Part shown: in pieces, positions 23,762-30,766 of the stretch
Numbering within the stretch: position 1 is the stretch's first letter
Layout: every line of letters starts with the position of its first letter
Source of the DNA: Terriglobia bacterium
Lineage (GTDB): Bacteria > Acidobacteriota > Terriglobia > Bryobacterales > Bryobacteraceae
Assembly (NCBI GenBank): GCA_003175985.1
Contig: PSRJ01000196.1
Span: 1 to 39,006, forward strand
Direction: 5' to 3'
Length of the DNA: 39,006 bases
Translations under genes and position numbers: made by a program
The notes under the pieces: generated by a model
What the model was told of the DNA's origin: nothing
The model's database searches: none
What the model saw: the letters and a program-made list of their open reading frames with translations, nothing else

Positions 23762-24286
23762 TCATCGACACGCTATCTGGATGGCTTCGAAGCACGTTGC
23801 ATCCAGCGTCTTCTTGATGCTCATCTCGGGAGCCTCTATCGAGAGATCGTACTGGAGGATGTCTATTTCCGGGAAATGCCCGTCGGACCCTATACAAAAC
23901 CTTGGATTGTTGCCCCTCCTGAGATCTGCGATGCAGTGTCCAAGCTCGAACCACGTCATAGCTCCGTAGACCTTGATGTGATTATGCATTGCTTCACCAG
24001 GAAGCCAAAACATCACAGCACCCTCGCGTGACGCGACATCGAGATAGTGCCTCTCCCATGCCCGCGGTCTCGGAAAAAAGTAGTCGTCACCCGAAACGAT
24101 ATAATTTGCGATTCCCTCTCGAACTCCCTTTCGTGGTGAAACGATTGAAAGGTTCTTCTCTAAGGAAAAAAGCACATCAACTGCATCGTCTTGCCAATTC
24201 GAGCTAGTCTTTAGGGGCCCTGCTAAAAAGATGACAGGCGAGTCCAACTTGGCCACGTATGTCTTTGGAATTATTAGTCCAGCCAT
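23762..24286 (-). CDS. Nucleoside 2-deoxyribosyltransferase-like protein, copy 2
   Basis: This 174-aa paralogue of the neighbour shares VIFLAGPLKTSSNWQDDAVDVL, SPRKG, WERHYLDVASREGAVMFWLP and YGAMTWFELGHC, with the Glu in the same place. The frame is open to 24574, but the upstream part has no similarity to copy 1. The ATG at 24286 (GGAATACTCA before it) gives the same length as copy 1. The two genes are 52 bases apart. Tandem duplication with divergence suggests either two substrates or a heteromer. Confidence 0.75.
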   Translation of the reverse strand: MAGLIIPKTYVAKLDSPVIFLAGPLKTSSNWQDDAVDVLFSLEKNLSIVSPRKGVREGIANYIVSGDDYFFPRPRAWERHYLDVASREGAVMFWLPGEAMHNHIKVYGAMTWFELGHCIADLRRGNNPRFCIGSDGHFPEIDILQYDLSIEAPEMSIKKTLDATCFEAIQIACR

Positions 24287-24527
24287 TGAGTATTCCAAGA
24301 AAACAGATTTGATCTCAGATTTCCCTTTTAGGCTCCCGAGCACAATTGAGTATACACCAGGCACCACCTTATTGATCCTATGGGTTGCGTTTTGCCCCGC
24401 TTCGAACTGCTTCGCACCGTTACTTTTATCGTCCAACTCCGGTTCGTAGGCACAAAGGGGCGACCGGCTGAAGTGGCGCCCCAAGCTCTGGTTGGATCGT
24501 CGGCCACCCTCGGAGGGCGGGCCAGCT

Positions 24528-24745
24528 TCACGATTCCGGCTCGATTCTGACCTTGTCGTTTCCGGCGGCGGCAAATTCGTTGAGTGCGACCGAAGGAGCG
24601 CTCAGTAGTTTGGACCGAAACAGGGCCGAGGAGAAACTGAATCTGCTCCCGTTCGGCACCCGCCGCGCGACATAGCCCACCTGTCCGACGCAGGTCGTGC
24701 GGTGCGAGTCTAAGGTTCAACCATTGCCGCCATCGTCCCCTGGCC
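24528..24745 (-). pseudogene. Decayed tyrosine integrase C-terminus
   Basis: The minus strand encodes LAPHDLRRTGGLCRAAG and EQIQFLLGPVSVQTTERSFG. This is the C-terminal catalytic part of an integrase in which the conserved LGH has become LGP and the catalytic Tyr (TTERY) has become Ser. After this a frameshift leads to a different frame reading NDKVRIEPES and a stop at 24528, matching the expected end. No N-terminal part was found. It is a remnant of a third recombinase. Confidence 0.75.
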
Positions 24746-25235
24746 GTTAGGCCACCGATAGGCGAGCGTGAGCGAAGGGTACCCAGCGGGCGGCTGATAA
24801 GGCCCGAAGTGATAACGCAGCTCGATAGAGGCCGATGGGTACCCTTCGCAATAGCGAGTGGGGACGAGGGCGGAAATAGTCGAATTGAACGGGCATTAGG
24901 CCGCGTCATTCATAGGATTCAGCGCCTTGGCATCAGCGCGTCGTGCGTAGTTGGGCGCCGGAACTATTGCCGGCGGCGGCAAGAGGTCGGCAACGGCCAC
25001 GCACGAATTGAACCAACTTTTGAAGCCTTGCTGCGTCCACCTATAAATGTCGTGATACCCATCCATCGGAAATAGGTCAATCACGATGGCAGTTCCCGGC
25101 GACCAGCGTGGTGGTAGGGATAAGGAGCTGTTTGCTCGTGCAGCAGAAAGGACGGCCGATTTCAGGCGAACAGGCTCGAAGCCGTAGCGAATCGCGGTGG
25201 CAGGCTCGCTAGGGAGTGGCGGTCAGTCAAACCGG
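24746..25235. other. Decayed region with a 14-bp inverted repeat
   Basis: No confident gene. It contains the inverted repeat GCGAAGGGTACCCA (24772-24785) and its complement (24836-24849). A 62-codon minus-strand frame (24896-25084; MIDLFPMDGYHDIYRW at its start) has no ribosome binding site but reads as protein-like and may be a gene remnant. Confidence 0.4.
24772..24849. repeat. 14-bp inverted repeat with 50-bp spacer
   Basis: Perfect arms GCGAAGGGTACCCA at 24772-24785 and the reverse complement at 24836-24849. It lies just beyond the integrase remnant and may be part of an old attachment or end site. Confidence 0.7.
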
Positions 25236-26576
25236 TCACTGTGCAGTCGCAAGGATTTCGAATGCTCCTTGAAATCCAGTGCCAAGTCGCTTCTTTAAAG
25301 AATTTAGAAGCTCTATCACCCGGACCACAGATGCCTGCCCCGCGGGGACCCAATCCGGACTAGACAGAGTGCGTTGCGTGTCAATATCCTCAAAATCGGC
25401 TCTCATGAACTGAATCTCACCCTCGTGAAAGTCTCTGCCCGGATACCGTTGGCACACATCCAGGACCGCGTCTTTATCAAGATCGATCGCGACTGCGAAC
25501 AACAAATCTGGCTGATAAGACTCTAAGTCGTATGACATCCCAGCAAGCTTAATTGCATTTGGATGCCAATACTCATATAGTCTCTCCGACGCTTCCTCAA
25601 AAATGCCGCGTCTAACAGTTGAAAAGGGATGGGGAACGCCTTTACAGGCATATCGCTGATGGGCCGTTATGCTCGGATCATAGAGTTTGTGGTCGGGATT
25701 CATCAATACAGTACCATCAAGAGAAGTATCATCGAGAAAACGGTTGATGTTCTCAGCAATCGATGAAGAGAGCTTGCCAGGAACAGACGCGTTACGACTG
25801 CTTCGACGCTGAAATCCGACGTATCCGTCCTTTGTGACGATTGTGATTGCACAATCGATGATGTTTGTGAGCTTGCTGTGGCTTACGTCTTTATTCTTGC
25901 GGATCTCCGAGAGGCCAAGGTAATACTCGTAATCTGTCGGATATTTAATCTGCCCCCGCTTGCGGCCGTTCAGGCCCTCAAAGTCGAACCAGCTCACAGG
26001 GCCGACCGTTATCTCCAGCGTTACTAGCTCCTTGCCAACGTTGCTATCTCCTTTTGTCTGGGGTCTCCAGTAAATAAGTTGCGTATTGGGTCCGGGAAAG
26101 AAGGATCTACCTAACTGCCGCGCTTCTCGCGTTTTGCGTGAGATCCAGGCCTCAGAGTCTTGTTTCAAGGCTGGATCAATTTTAAATCGCTTATGAATAT
26201 ATGTGACTTCTAGCCTCTCGGATGTGATGAACTCCGATCCGGCACCCCACAAACGGGCGGCTGAAACGTAGCTATCTCTCTTGTAGTAGTAGAGATAGCG
26301 CTCCATGTACTGCTCAATTGGAGTCTTCGAGTGTTCGGCGAAAGTGTCGGGATGTGTTTGGTGTTCCGGTAGCAGTAATGAATTCACATTGACGCGAAAA
26401 GCCCGAGCGACCTCCTGTACGGAAAGGCGAAACACATATTTGTTGTTTTCAAGCTTCTCGATGACCCCTTTCGCCAATTGTGCATGCTCCGCAAGTTCTA
26501 GTTGCGACCACTCGTGAAGTTGTCGGAGACGGCGGATTTCTTCGGCGTTCGCGATGACACGATCTTTAGCAGCCAT
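25236..26576 (-). CDS. XRE-family regulator with NUDIX-like C-terminal domain
   Basis: This 446-aa protein has an XRE helix-turn-helix at about residues 12-67 (IRRLRQLHEWSQLELAEHAQ, GVIEKLENNKYVFRLSVQEV). After a linker, residues about 235-420 resemble a diverged NUDIX fold: AITIVTKDGYVGFQRRS, VPGKLSSSIAENINR, HPFSTVRRGIFEEASERL, LAGMSYDLESYQPDLLFAVA. The Nudix box is incomplete: RRGIFEE is there, but the upstream GX5E is not clear, so it may bind rather than cleave a nucleotide. This would make it a ligand-controlled regulator. It is divergent from the kinase-like gene at 26858 and next to the repeats at 26660-26702, its possible operator. Confidence 0.72.
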   Translation of the reverse strand: MAAKDRVIANAEEIRRLRQLHEWSQLELAEHAQLAKGVIEKLENNKYVFRLSVQEVARAFRVNVNSLLLPEHQTHPDTFAEHSKTPIEQYMERYLYYYKRDSYVSAARLWGAGSEFITSERLEVTYIHKRFKIDPALKQDSEAWISRKTREARQLGRSFFPGPNTQLIYWRPQTKGDSNVGKELVTLEITVGPVSWFDFEGLNGRKRGQIKYPTDYEYYLGLSEIRKNKDVSHSKLTNIIDCAITIVTKDGYVGFQRRSSRNASVPGKLSSSIAENINRFLDDTSLDGTVLMNPDHKLYDPSITAHQRYACKGVPHPFSTVRRGIFEEASERLYEYWHPNAIKLAGMSYDLESYQPDLLFAVAIDLDKDAVLDVCQRYPGRDFHEGEIQFMRADFEDIDTQRTLSSPDWVPAGQASVVRVIELLNSLKKRLGTGFQGAFEILATAQ

Positions 26577-26659
26577 AGTAAGAGTCTTTCCTAGCTCACA
26601 AGAATCGGAATTGACATGTCCCTATGCTGAAGAAGTAGGCCACGTATTGCAACACAGCG

Positions 26660-26702
26660 GTGGGATTCCGTAGGAATTGCATGGGAATGGCGTGGGAATT
26701 CC
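26660..26702. repeat. Four tandem 10-11-bp repeats (operator or iteron-like)
   Basis: GTGGGATTCC, GTAGGAATTGC, ATGGGAATGGC and GTGGGAATTCC follow one another without gaps. The spacing is one helical turn, so bound proteins would lie on one face of DNA. They lie between the XRE-NUDIX regulator and the kinase-like gene. Confidence 0.6.
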
Positions 26703-26765
26703 ATGAGTCGCTTTCTTACGTGTGTAGCGGTATTGTCTTGTCGTGGGCCACTCGATCATAGCGAT

Positions 26766-26821
26766 TAAAAAGGCCGGCTGTAGGGCAGCCGGCCTGTGTC
26801 TCGCGTCCCGAAGGGCGCGAG
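26766..26821. promoter_or_regulatory. Two hairpins in the kinase gene leader; first is a minus-strand terminator
   Basis: Hairpin A has perfect 9-bp arms (AGGCCGGCT 26771-26779 and AGCCGGCCT 26787-26795). On its left is AAAAA (26766-26770), so on the minus strand it reads as stem plus TTTTT, a good Rho-independent terminator. Hairpin B pairs CTCGCG (26800-26805) with CGCGAG (26816-26821). Both precede the ribosome binding site of the 26858 gene. Confidence 0.6.
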
Positions 26822-26857
26822 GTGCCACCCACATCTTGAAGCTTAAGGAGAACCAAG

Positions 26858-27700
26858 ATGCGAGCAGCAGACGCGCCCCGGCAGGCTAAATTATTAAGAA
26901 ACAACCGTTTAAGCAGTAGCATAGCGACACCGCTACTGTCAAGAGATCTGTCAGGCTCCCGGCGGGAGTGCATCCAGGAAGTTGGAAAAGAGTCCGGCTG
27001 CCGGTTTCCGCCCCGTCCGGACGGTCTTCGCCCCTTAGGGGTCAAAGTAGAGATCGTCGCGATCCCCAACGGGTTGAAGACCACCACGATTTTCGGTGTC
27101 GCTGAGGAGGCGCAAGCCCTGGGCTACAGGACTCTGGCACTCTCCAATCATCTGGTCGCCGAATCATTAATGGTCAAAATGATCGCTCGGTCTGCCGCGA
27201 ACGGTTACGGGATTTCGGAGGCCACACGGCAAAAGTCGTGGGCTCTTCAACTAGGATTCGAAGACGATCAGGCCGAAGCTGCGAGACAGGACTATGATGC
27301 GGTGCTTTGTGAACACCATCTGGAATTCATCCGTAGCCTCGAATCAGCGGCTCTGGGCACTCCAGAGACCGAAGTCGAGAAGATGCTGACGGGCGTGCGT
27401 AAATCAGATCTGGTCATCTACCTGGCCTCGAATCCGGTGGTCGCGAGCCAACGAAAAGGCGGTCCGCTTGGCCGCGATGTTGCAGCCTTAGGTCGAATGG
27501 ATAACCTCCTGGAATCCCGCGCCAGAGAGTGTCCGAACTGGTTTCGCGTAGAGACAGTTGAACGCGAATCTGAGGCGATTGTGGGAGACTGCTTCGCCGC
27601 CATCCTGCAATTCGCTTTTCGGAAATCCCTTATTCCAGATCGCTCGACATGGCTGTGCATGACTCAGTCGACCGACAGTATCGAACGCTCGTTGGAGTGA
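26858..27700 (+). CDS. Nucleotide-kinase-like protein with degenerate P-loop
   Basis: This 280-aa protein has a C-terminal 215-residue part resembling deoxynucleoside or thymidylate kinases. VEIVAIPNGLKTTTIFG occupies the P-loop position, but the pattern is A-x4-L-K-T instead of G-x4-G-K-T. A later strand, DLVIYLASNPVVASQRKGG, matches the DLVIYLD-like segment before the kinase lid. The first 60 residues are unusual and Arg-rich (LSRDLSGSRREC). The ATG at 26858 is well supported by AAGGAG 7 bases upstream, so this extension is probably real. The stop is 5 bases before the SprT-like gene, suggesting an operon. Kinase activity is uncertain because of the P-loop. Confidence 0.5.
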   Translation: MRAADAPRQAKLLRNNRLSSSIATPLLSRDLSGSRRECIQEVGKESGCRFPPRPDGLRPLGVKVEIVAIPNGLKTTTIFGVAEEAQALGYRTLALSNHLVAESLMVKMIARSAANGYGISEATRQKSWALQLGFEDDQAEAARQDYDAVLCEHHLEFIRSLESAALGTPETEVEKMLTGVRKSDLVIYLASNPVVASQRKGGPLGRDVAALGRMDNLLESRARECPNWFRVETVERESEAIVGDCFAAILQFAFRKSLIPDRSTWLCMTQSTDSIERSLE

Positions 27701-27705
27701 CACCA

Positions 27706-28359
27706 ATGAGTCGCGCACGAATCACTCCCGAGGCCATTAATATGCGGCTGCGCGAGCACGCCGTCTCGCTGGCGGACTGGGACCACCGCGAAGCCGCTGC
27801 ATTCTTCCACGAGTGGGCGGAGAGATTCAATTTCGAGTTTAAACTCGACCTGCCCACGCCGGTGATCCGAATCGACCGAACTTCGCACTTCCATCTTGGC
27901 GCTTACCGCCCAGACCGGAACGGATTTGGGTTGGCGCATGAAATCACCATGAATGCCCTGTACCTGGCCAAGCCACTGTACGACCAATTAGCGACGCTGC
28001 TTCACGAGGAACTTCACGCCTGGCAGTGTTTATACAACAAATCCGGCAGGAACAATTACCATAACATCGCATTCCGCCGCAAAGCGGCCCTGTATGGACT
28101 CGTTATCGACGAACGCGGGCGTCATCGTGCGATCCTGCCAGGGCGATTCACGCAGCTGCTGGACGCCTATGGCATCGATCTACCCCTGTTGGCGGATGCC
28201 GCGGAGCAGCCTCTCGTGGCGGCCGTTATCCGGCTGCCTGGAGAGAGCAAACTCAGGAAGTACCGCTGCGGTTGCACAAATGTCCGCTGCGCGGTGGAAC
28301 TGGTGGCACAGTGCCTGAAGTGCGGTGTGAACTTCGAAGAAGCACCGCCGGCTTGGTAG
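27706..28359 (+). CDS. SprT-like zinc metalloprotease
   Basis: This 217-aa protein has the gluzincin motif HEELH (residues 100-104) with a further His at 119 (NNYHNIAFR), the SprT pattern. The C-terminus has a zinc-ribbon-like cluster: YRCGCTN, C195, and CLKCG (C188, C190, C195, C203, C206). SprT/SPRTN-type proteases cleave DNA-crosslinked or DNA-bound proteins; a role in clearing proteins from DNA during transfer or defence would fit. The ATG at 27706 with GGAG 9 bases before it is preferred to the upstream in-frame ATG at 27649, which overlaps the preceding gene. Confidence 0.82.
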   Translation: MSRARITPEAINMRLREHAVSLADWDHREAAAFFHEWAERFNFEFKLDLPTPVIRIDRTSHFHLGAYRPDRNGFGLAHEITMNALYLAKPLYDQLATLLHEELHAWQCLYNKSGRNNYHNIAFRRKAALYGLVIDERGRHRAILPGRFTQLLDAYGIDLPLLADAAEQPLVAAVIRLPGESKLRKYRCGCTNVRCAVELVAQCLKCGVNFEEAPPAW

Positions 28360-28521
28360 CCAGGGAGTTGGAGTTGAAACCTCAAGATGCTCATTCCCGA
28401 TGCGATGCCCCGCTGAGCAACGGACCCTTCAGAAGATCGGATGCTGAGTTCGAGGCCCGCTGGCGTGTACCGTATCGCTTGGGGTAAGCGACAGAAAGAA
28501 CCAAAGAGGAGAAGTGCAACA

Positions 28522-28767
28522 ATGTCTTTGAAGCTTCAGGACCGTTTCATCCAGCACCCGGAGGAATTTCTGGGCGTTGGCGAAGCCGCTGGCATCCTTC
28601 GGAAAACCGATGGTGCCGTTCGTTCTCTGGTACGCGAGCGAAGACTCCGAGGCGTGAAAGTAGGCGGCACAGTATGGCTCTGGAAGCCGTCACTCGTGCG
28701 ATTTGTTCGACCGCTTGATGATAGTTCGGCGAGTCACGGCCCTTCTCAAACGAAAGAAAATGACTAA
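28522..28767 (+). CDS. Excisionase/MerR-type small HTH protein
   Basis: This 81-aa protein contains a winged-helix DNA-binding domain of the HTH_17 type: FLGVGEAAGILRKTDGAVRSLVRERRLRGVKVGGTVWLW. This is the pattern of excisionase or helix-turn-helix domains that bind curved att or origin DNA. AGAGGAG lies upstream of the ATG. It stands first before the long 28846-36308 operon and may regulate it or serve as an accessory factor. A similar-sized HTH gene adjoins the integrase at 37474. Confidence 0.78.
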   Translation: MSLKLQDRFIQHPEEFLGVGEAAGILRKTDGAVRSLVRERRLRGVKVGGTVWLWKPSLVRFVRPLDDSSASHGPSQTKEND

Positions 28768-28845
28768 TTCGCGTCTTCCGACAAAATCGCTCTGATTCGT
28801 CTCGACGGATTTAGCGAACGGGCCTACCTTTGAAGCGGAGCGACA

Positions 28846-29121
28846 ATGCTGGCTGAAAATGACTCAACAACCCGGAGTGATAATCCCTCAGGCGGCGATC
28901 CCCCTGGCACAACTCCTGCCCGGCCGGATAGCTTGTACTGTGTTCGCTGGAAATCTCTCTATTCCGATGCCACGGGCGAAATCGGCCCGATGCCGGAAGA
29001 CTTGGCGAGGCAAATGGCCGAGGAACACAATGGCCGTTTTCCTGACATCCTTCACTGGGCCGCCCAGGTCGAAGACTTCACAGAAGAACCCGAGGAGAAG
29101 GCGTACGCCGCTGACGCATGA
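28846..29121 (+). CDS. Hypothetical acidic protein (91 aa), transfer operon
   Basis: A 91-aa acidic protein with a disordered N-terminus (Ser, Thr, Pro and Gly rich) and a compact C-terminal part: LYCVRWKSLYSDATGEIGPM, DLARQMAEEHNGRFPDILHW. No family recognised. Ribosome binding site GGAG lies before the ATG, and the stop is 9 bases from the next start. Confidence 0.6.
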   Translation: MLAENDSTTRSDNPSGGDPPGTTPARPDSLYCVRWKSLYSDATGEIGPMPEDLARQMAEEHNGRFPDILHWAAQVEDFTEEPEEKAYAADA

Positions 29122-29130
29122 GGAGCAGCG

Positions 29131-29568
29131 ATGAACTACTTGCCAGGTAGACCTCCGACGATTGACTACCGGACCAACCGGCCGCGAGGCGGACCAATAG
29201 TTCTCTTGTCGGCCGCCGCGGTCCTTACCGCGTGGTACTGGGCGCCGAAAACGCTACCCACCTCGGCCGTCAAGGCTGAGCCGAAAAAGGCTGCTGCCCC
29301 GCTCTCCGAAGCCGTCTCCGAAGACCTGCAACACCACCTGCAATCGGCCGAAACCGCCCTTGCCGCAGCAATTGAGGGCCTGCAGCGCTCTCAGACGAAC
29401 AGCCGCCGGGTAATTCCGACCCTTGAACGAGAGGGTCTGGATTTGGACAGGGGCCGGCTGCAAGCGGCGAACGCCGCAGCAGACGGTGCCCACAAATCGA
29501 TTGAAAAGGGCTTTGAGGAGCTCGAAATCGCAAAACATCTACTACAGGAAAGGACATCGAACAAATGA
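29131..29568 (+). CDS. Membrane-anchored coiled-coil protein, transfer operon
   Basis: This 145-aa protein has one N-terminal membrane segment (PIVLLSAAAVLTAWYW, about residues 28-43) followed by a Pro/Ala/Lys linker. A long helical, coiled-coil-like region follows (DLQHHLQSAETALAAAIEGL, DGAHKSIEKGFEELEIAKHL). Good ribosome binding site (GAGGAG) before the ATG; ATGA overlap with the next gene. It may be a structural part of a transfer channel. Family unknown. Confidence 0.65.
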   Translation: MNYLPGRPPTIDYRTNRPRGGPIVLLSAAAVLTAWYWAPKTLPTSAVKAEPKKAAAPLSEAVSEDLQHHLQSAETALAAAIEGLQRSQTNSRRVIPTLEREGLDLDRGRLQAANAAADGAHKSIEKGFEELEIAKHLLQERTSNK

Positions 29569-30101
29569 ACCATCTTGATTTCTGTACTGTCGATGATGGG
29601 CGGGGCCGGAGTGTAGACCTCTCGCTGTTGCGCCGTTCCCAACGGACAACGGTCTTTCAAACCCGAACAGCAGTGCTCACGCGGCCGGCCAGGCACGATC
29701 GCGACGTCATTAGTCTCTTGCAGCCATTCTTCGCTTCGACGGAAGCCAACGCTCTGGTTCCGCGCCGGCCTGCGGCTTTATCGAAGGTGCGCGGCTCTGG
29801 CGCCCACCTGGGACTTGTTGCGCCTGATTCCGTCCCGGTAAAGCGGAAGACTCCCAAGCCCGTGCGGTTCCAAACGCTCCCAGAGCGCAGGTACGCCGTC
29901 GGCGATCAAGAGACGGAGGTCCCTTATGGGCTGCCGCGGTTCCTGAACGCTGTAACTCTCAAGGCGATGCTTGGCGCGAAGAACGCGGCGCTTCTTCGTA
30001 AGATCGGCGAGCAGTGGGAAGTGTGCCCGGACTCGTTCCAGGTCGATCTGGAAGATGCCTCTCAAGTTTTTCGTCTTGGCGAAGTGACCGTTTACTCCTA
30101 A
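29565..30101 (+). CDS. Hypothetical protein (178 aa), transfer operon
   Basis: A basic 178-aa protein of unknown family. The N-terminal third is VDLSLLRRSQRTTVFQTRT. A linker rich in Arg, Pro and Lys follows, and the C-terminal 60 residues look folded (FLNAVTLKAMLGAKNAALLR, VCPDSFQVDLEDASQVFRLG). It has no JAB (HxHP) motif or conserved Cys, so it is not an obvious partner of the ThiF-like enzyme. The start overlaps the upstream stop (ATGA), so translation is coupled. Confidence 0.6.
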   Translation: MNHLDFCTVDDGRGRSVDLSLLRRSQRTTVFQTRTAVLTRPARHDRDVISLLQPFFASTEANALVPRRPAALSKVRGSGAHLGLVAPDSVPVKRKTPKPVRFQTLPERRYAVGDQETEVPYGLPRFLNAVTLKAMLGAKNAALLRKIGEQWEVCPDSFQVDLEDASQVFRLGEVTVYS

Positions 30102-30106
30102 GCCGC

Positions 30107-30766
30107 ATGGAAGACGGGCTCAAAATATTGGCTCTCGCAACCGGGACGTTGCTCGGGGTTTTCGTCGCGTATGCCGCTCTCCGCTACGCGTGCCTTGCCC
30201 TTTCGTGGGTTGTAAGTGCCATGGCCGAAATTCATAACGGCCTGCGCGAAGGCGCGGATTCAGTCGGCTGGCGCATGCGCGAACGGGCAAGAAAACGTCA
30301 AACACTGCGATCGCTGCACGCGAAGGTCGGAAACGCGCGGCAGACAGGAGGCGTGGACCCGGAAATCCTGCGGGCGCGAGCGCAAACGCCAGTCATAAGA
30401 AGGCTGGTTCACGAAGAGATCCCGGCGACAATTCGGCGGTGTCTCCAGATTCACCGCGTCATGGCGGTGGCCTCCGGAGTCGAATTCATCTACGAAATCG
30501 CCGACGAGCCAGAATGCCTTCTGATGCGGGAGCGGGTTGCCGATCTTGTGGAGCTGTCCGTCCAAATGCTCGAAACCTATCCGCTGCTCCTTGATGATGC
30601 GCGTCTCCTGCAGAATGTCGTGGTCCTCCGGAAAAGGATTCTCCCCACGTGCCGCGACTGTACGTTTTTGAAGCATGCAGTCGATGCTGCCCCGGTGCTT
30701 TGCCCGTCGGCCGAAATCGCCCAAATCCAACCGGAGGGTTGTAAACCCAATGACTGCGCGAACTGA
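30107..30766 (+). CDS. Membrane-anchored hypothetical protein (219 aa), transfer operon
   Basis: A 219-aa protein with an N-terminal membrane segment (ILALATGTLLGVFVAYAALR) and a helical cytoplasmic part rich in Arg near the membrane (RMRERARKRQTLRSL). The C-terminal 120 residues are mostly helical and include several cysteines (CRDCTFLKH, CPSAE). The ATG at 30107 is preferred over the longer open frame because the preceding gene ends at 30101. It overlaps the ThiF-like gene by 17 bases. Family unknown. Confidence 0.62.
   Translation: MEDGLKILALATGTLLGVFVAYAALRYACLALSWVVSAMAEIHNGLREGADSVGWRMRERARKRQTLRSLHAKVGNARQTGGVDPEILRARAQTPVIRRLVHEEIPATIRRCLQIHRVMAVASGVEFIYEIADEPECLLMRERVADLVELSVQMLETYPLLLDDARLLQNVVVLRKRILPTCRDCTFLKHAVDAAPVLCPSAEIAQIQPEGCKPNDCAN

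Noticed and set aside
24328-24909. 193-codon minus-strand frame as an intact integrase
   Set aside because: Only the C-terminal motif is integrase-like, with two key residues lost and a frameshift, so it is listed as a pseudogene.
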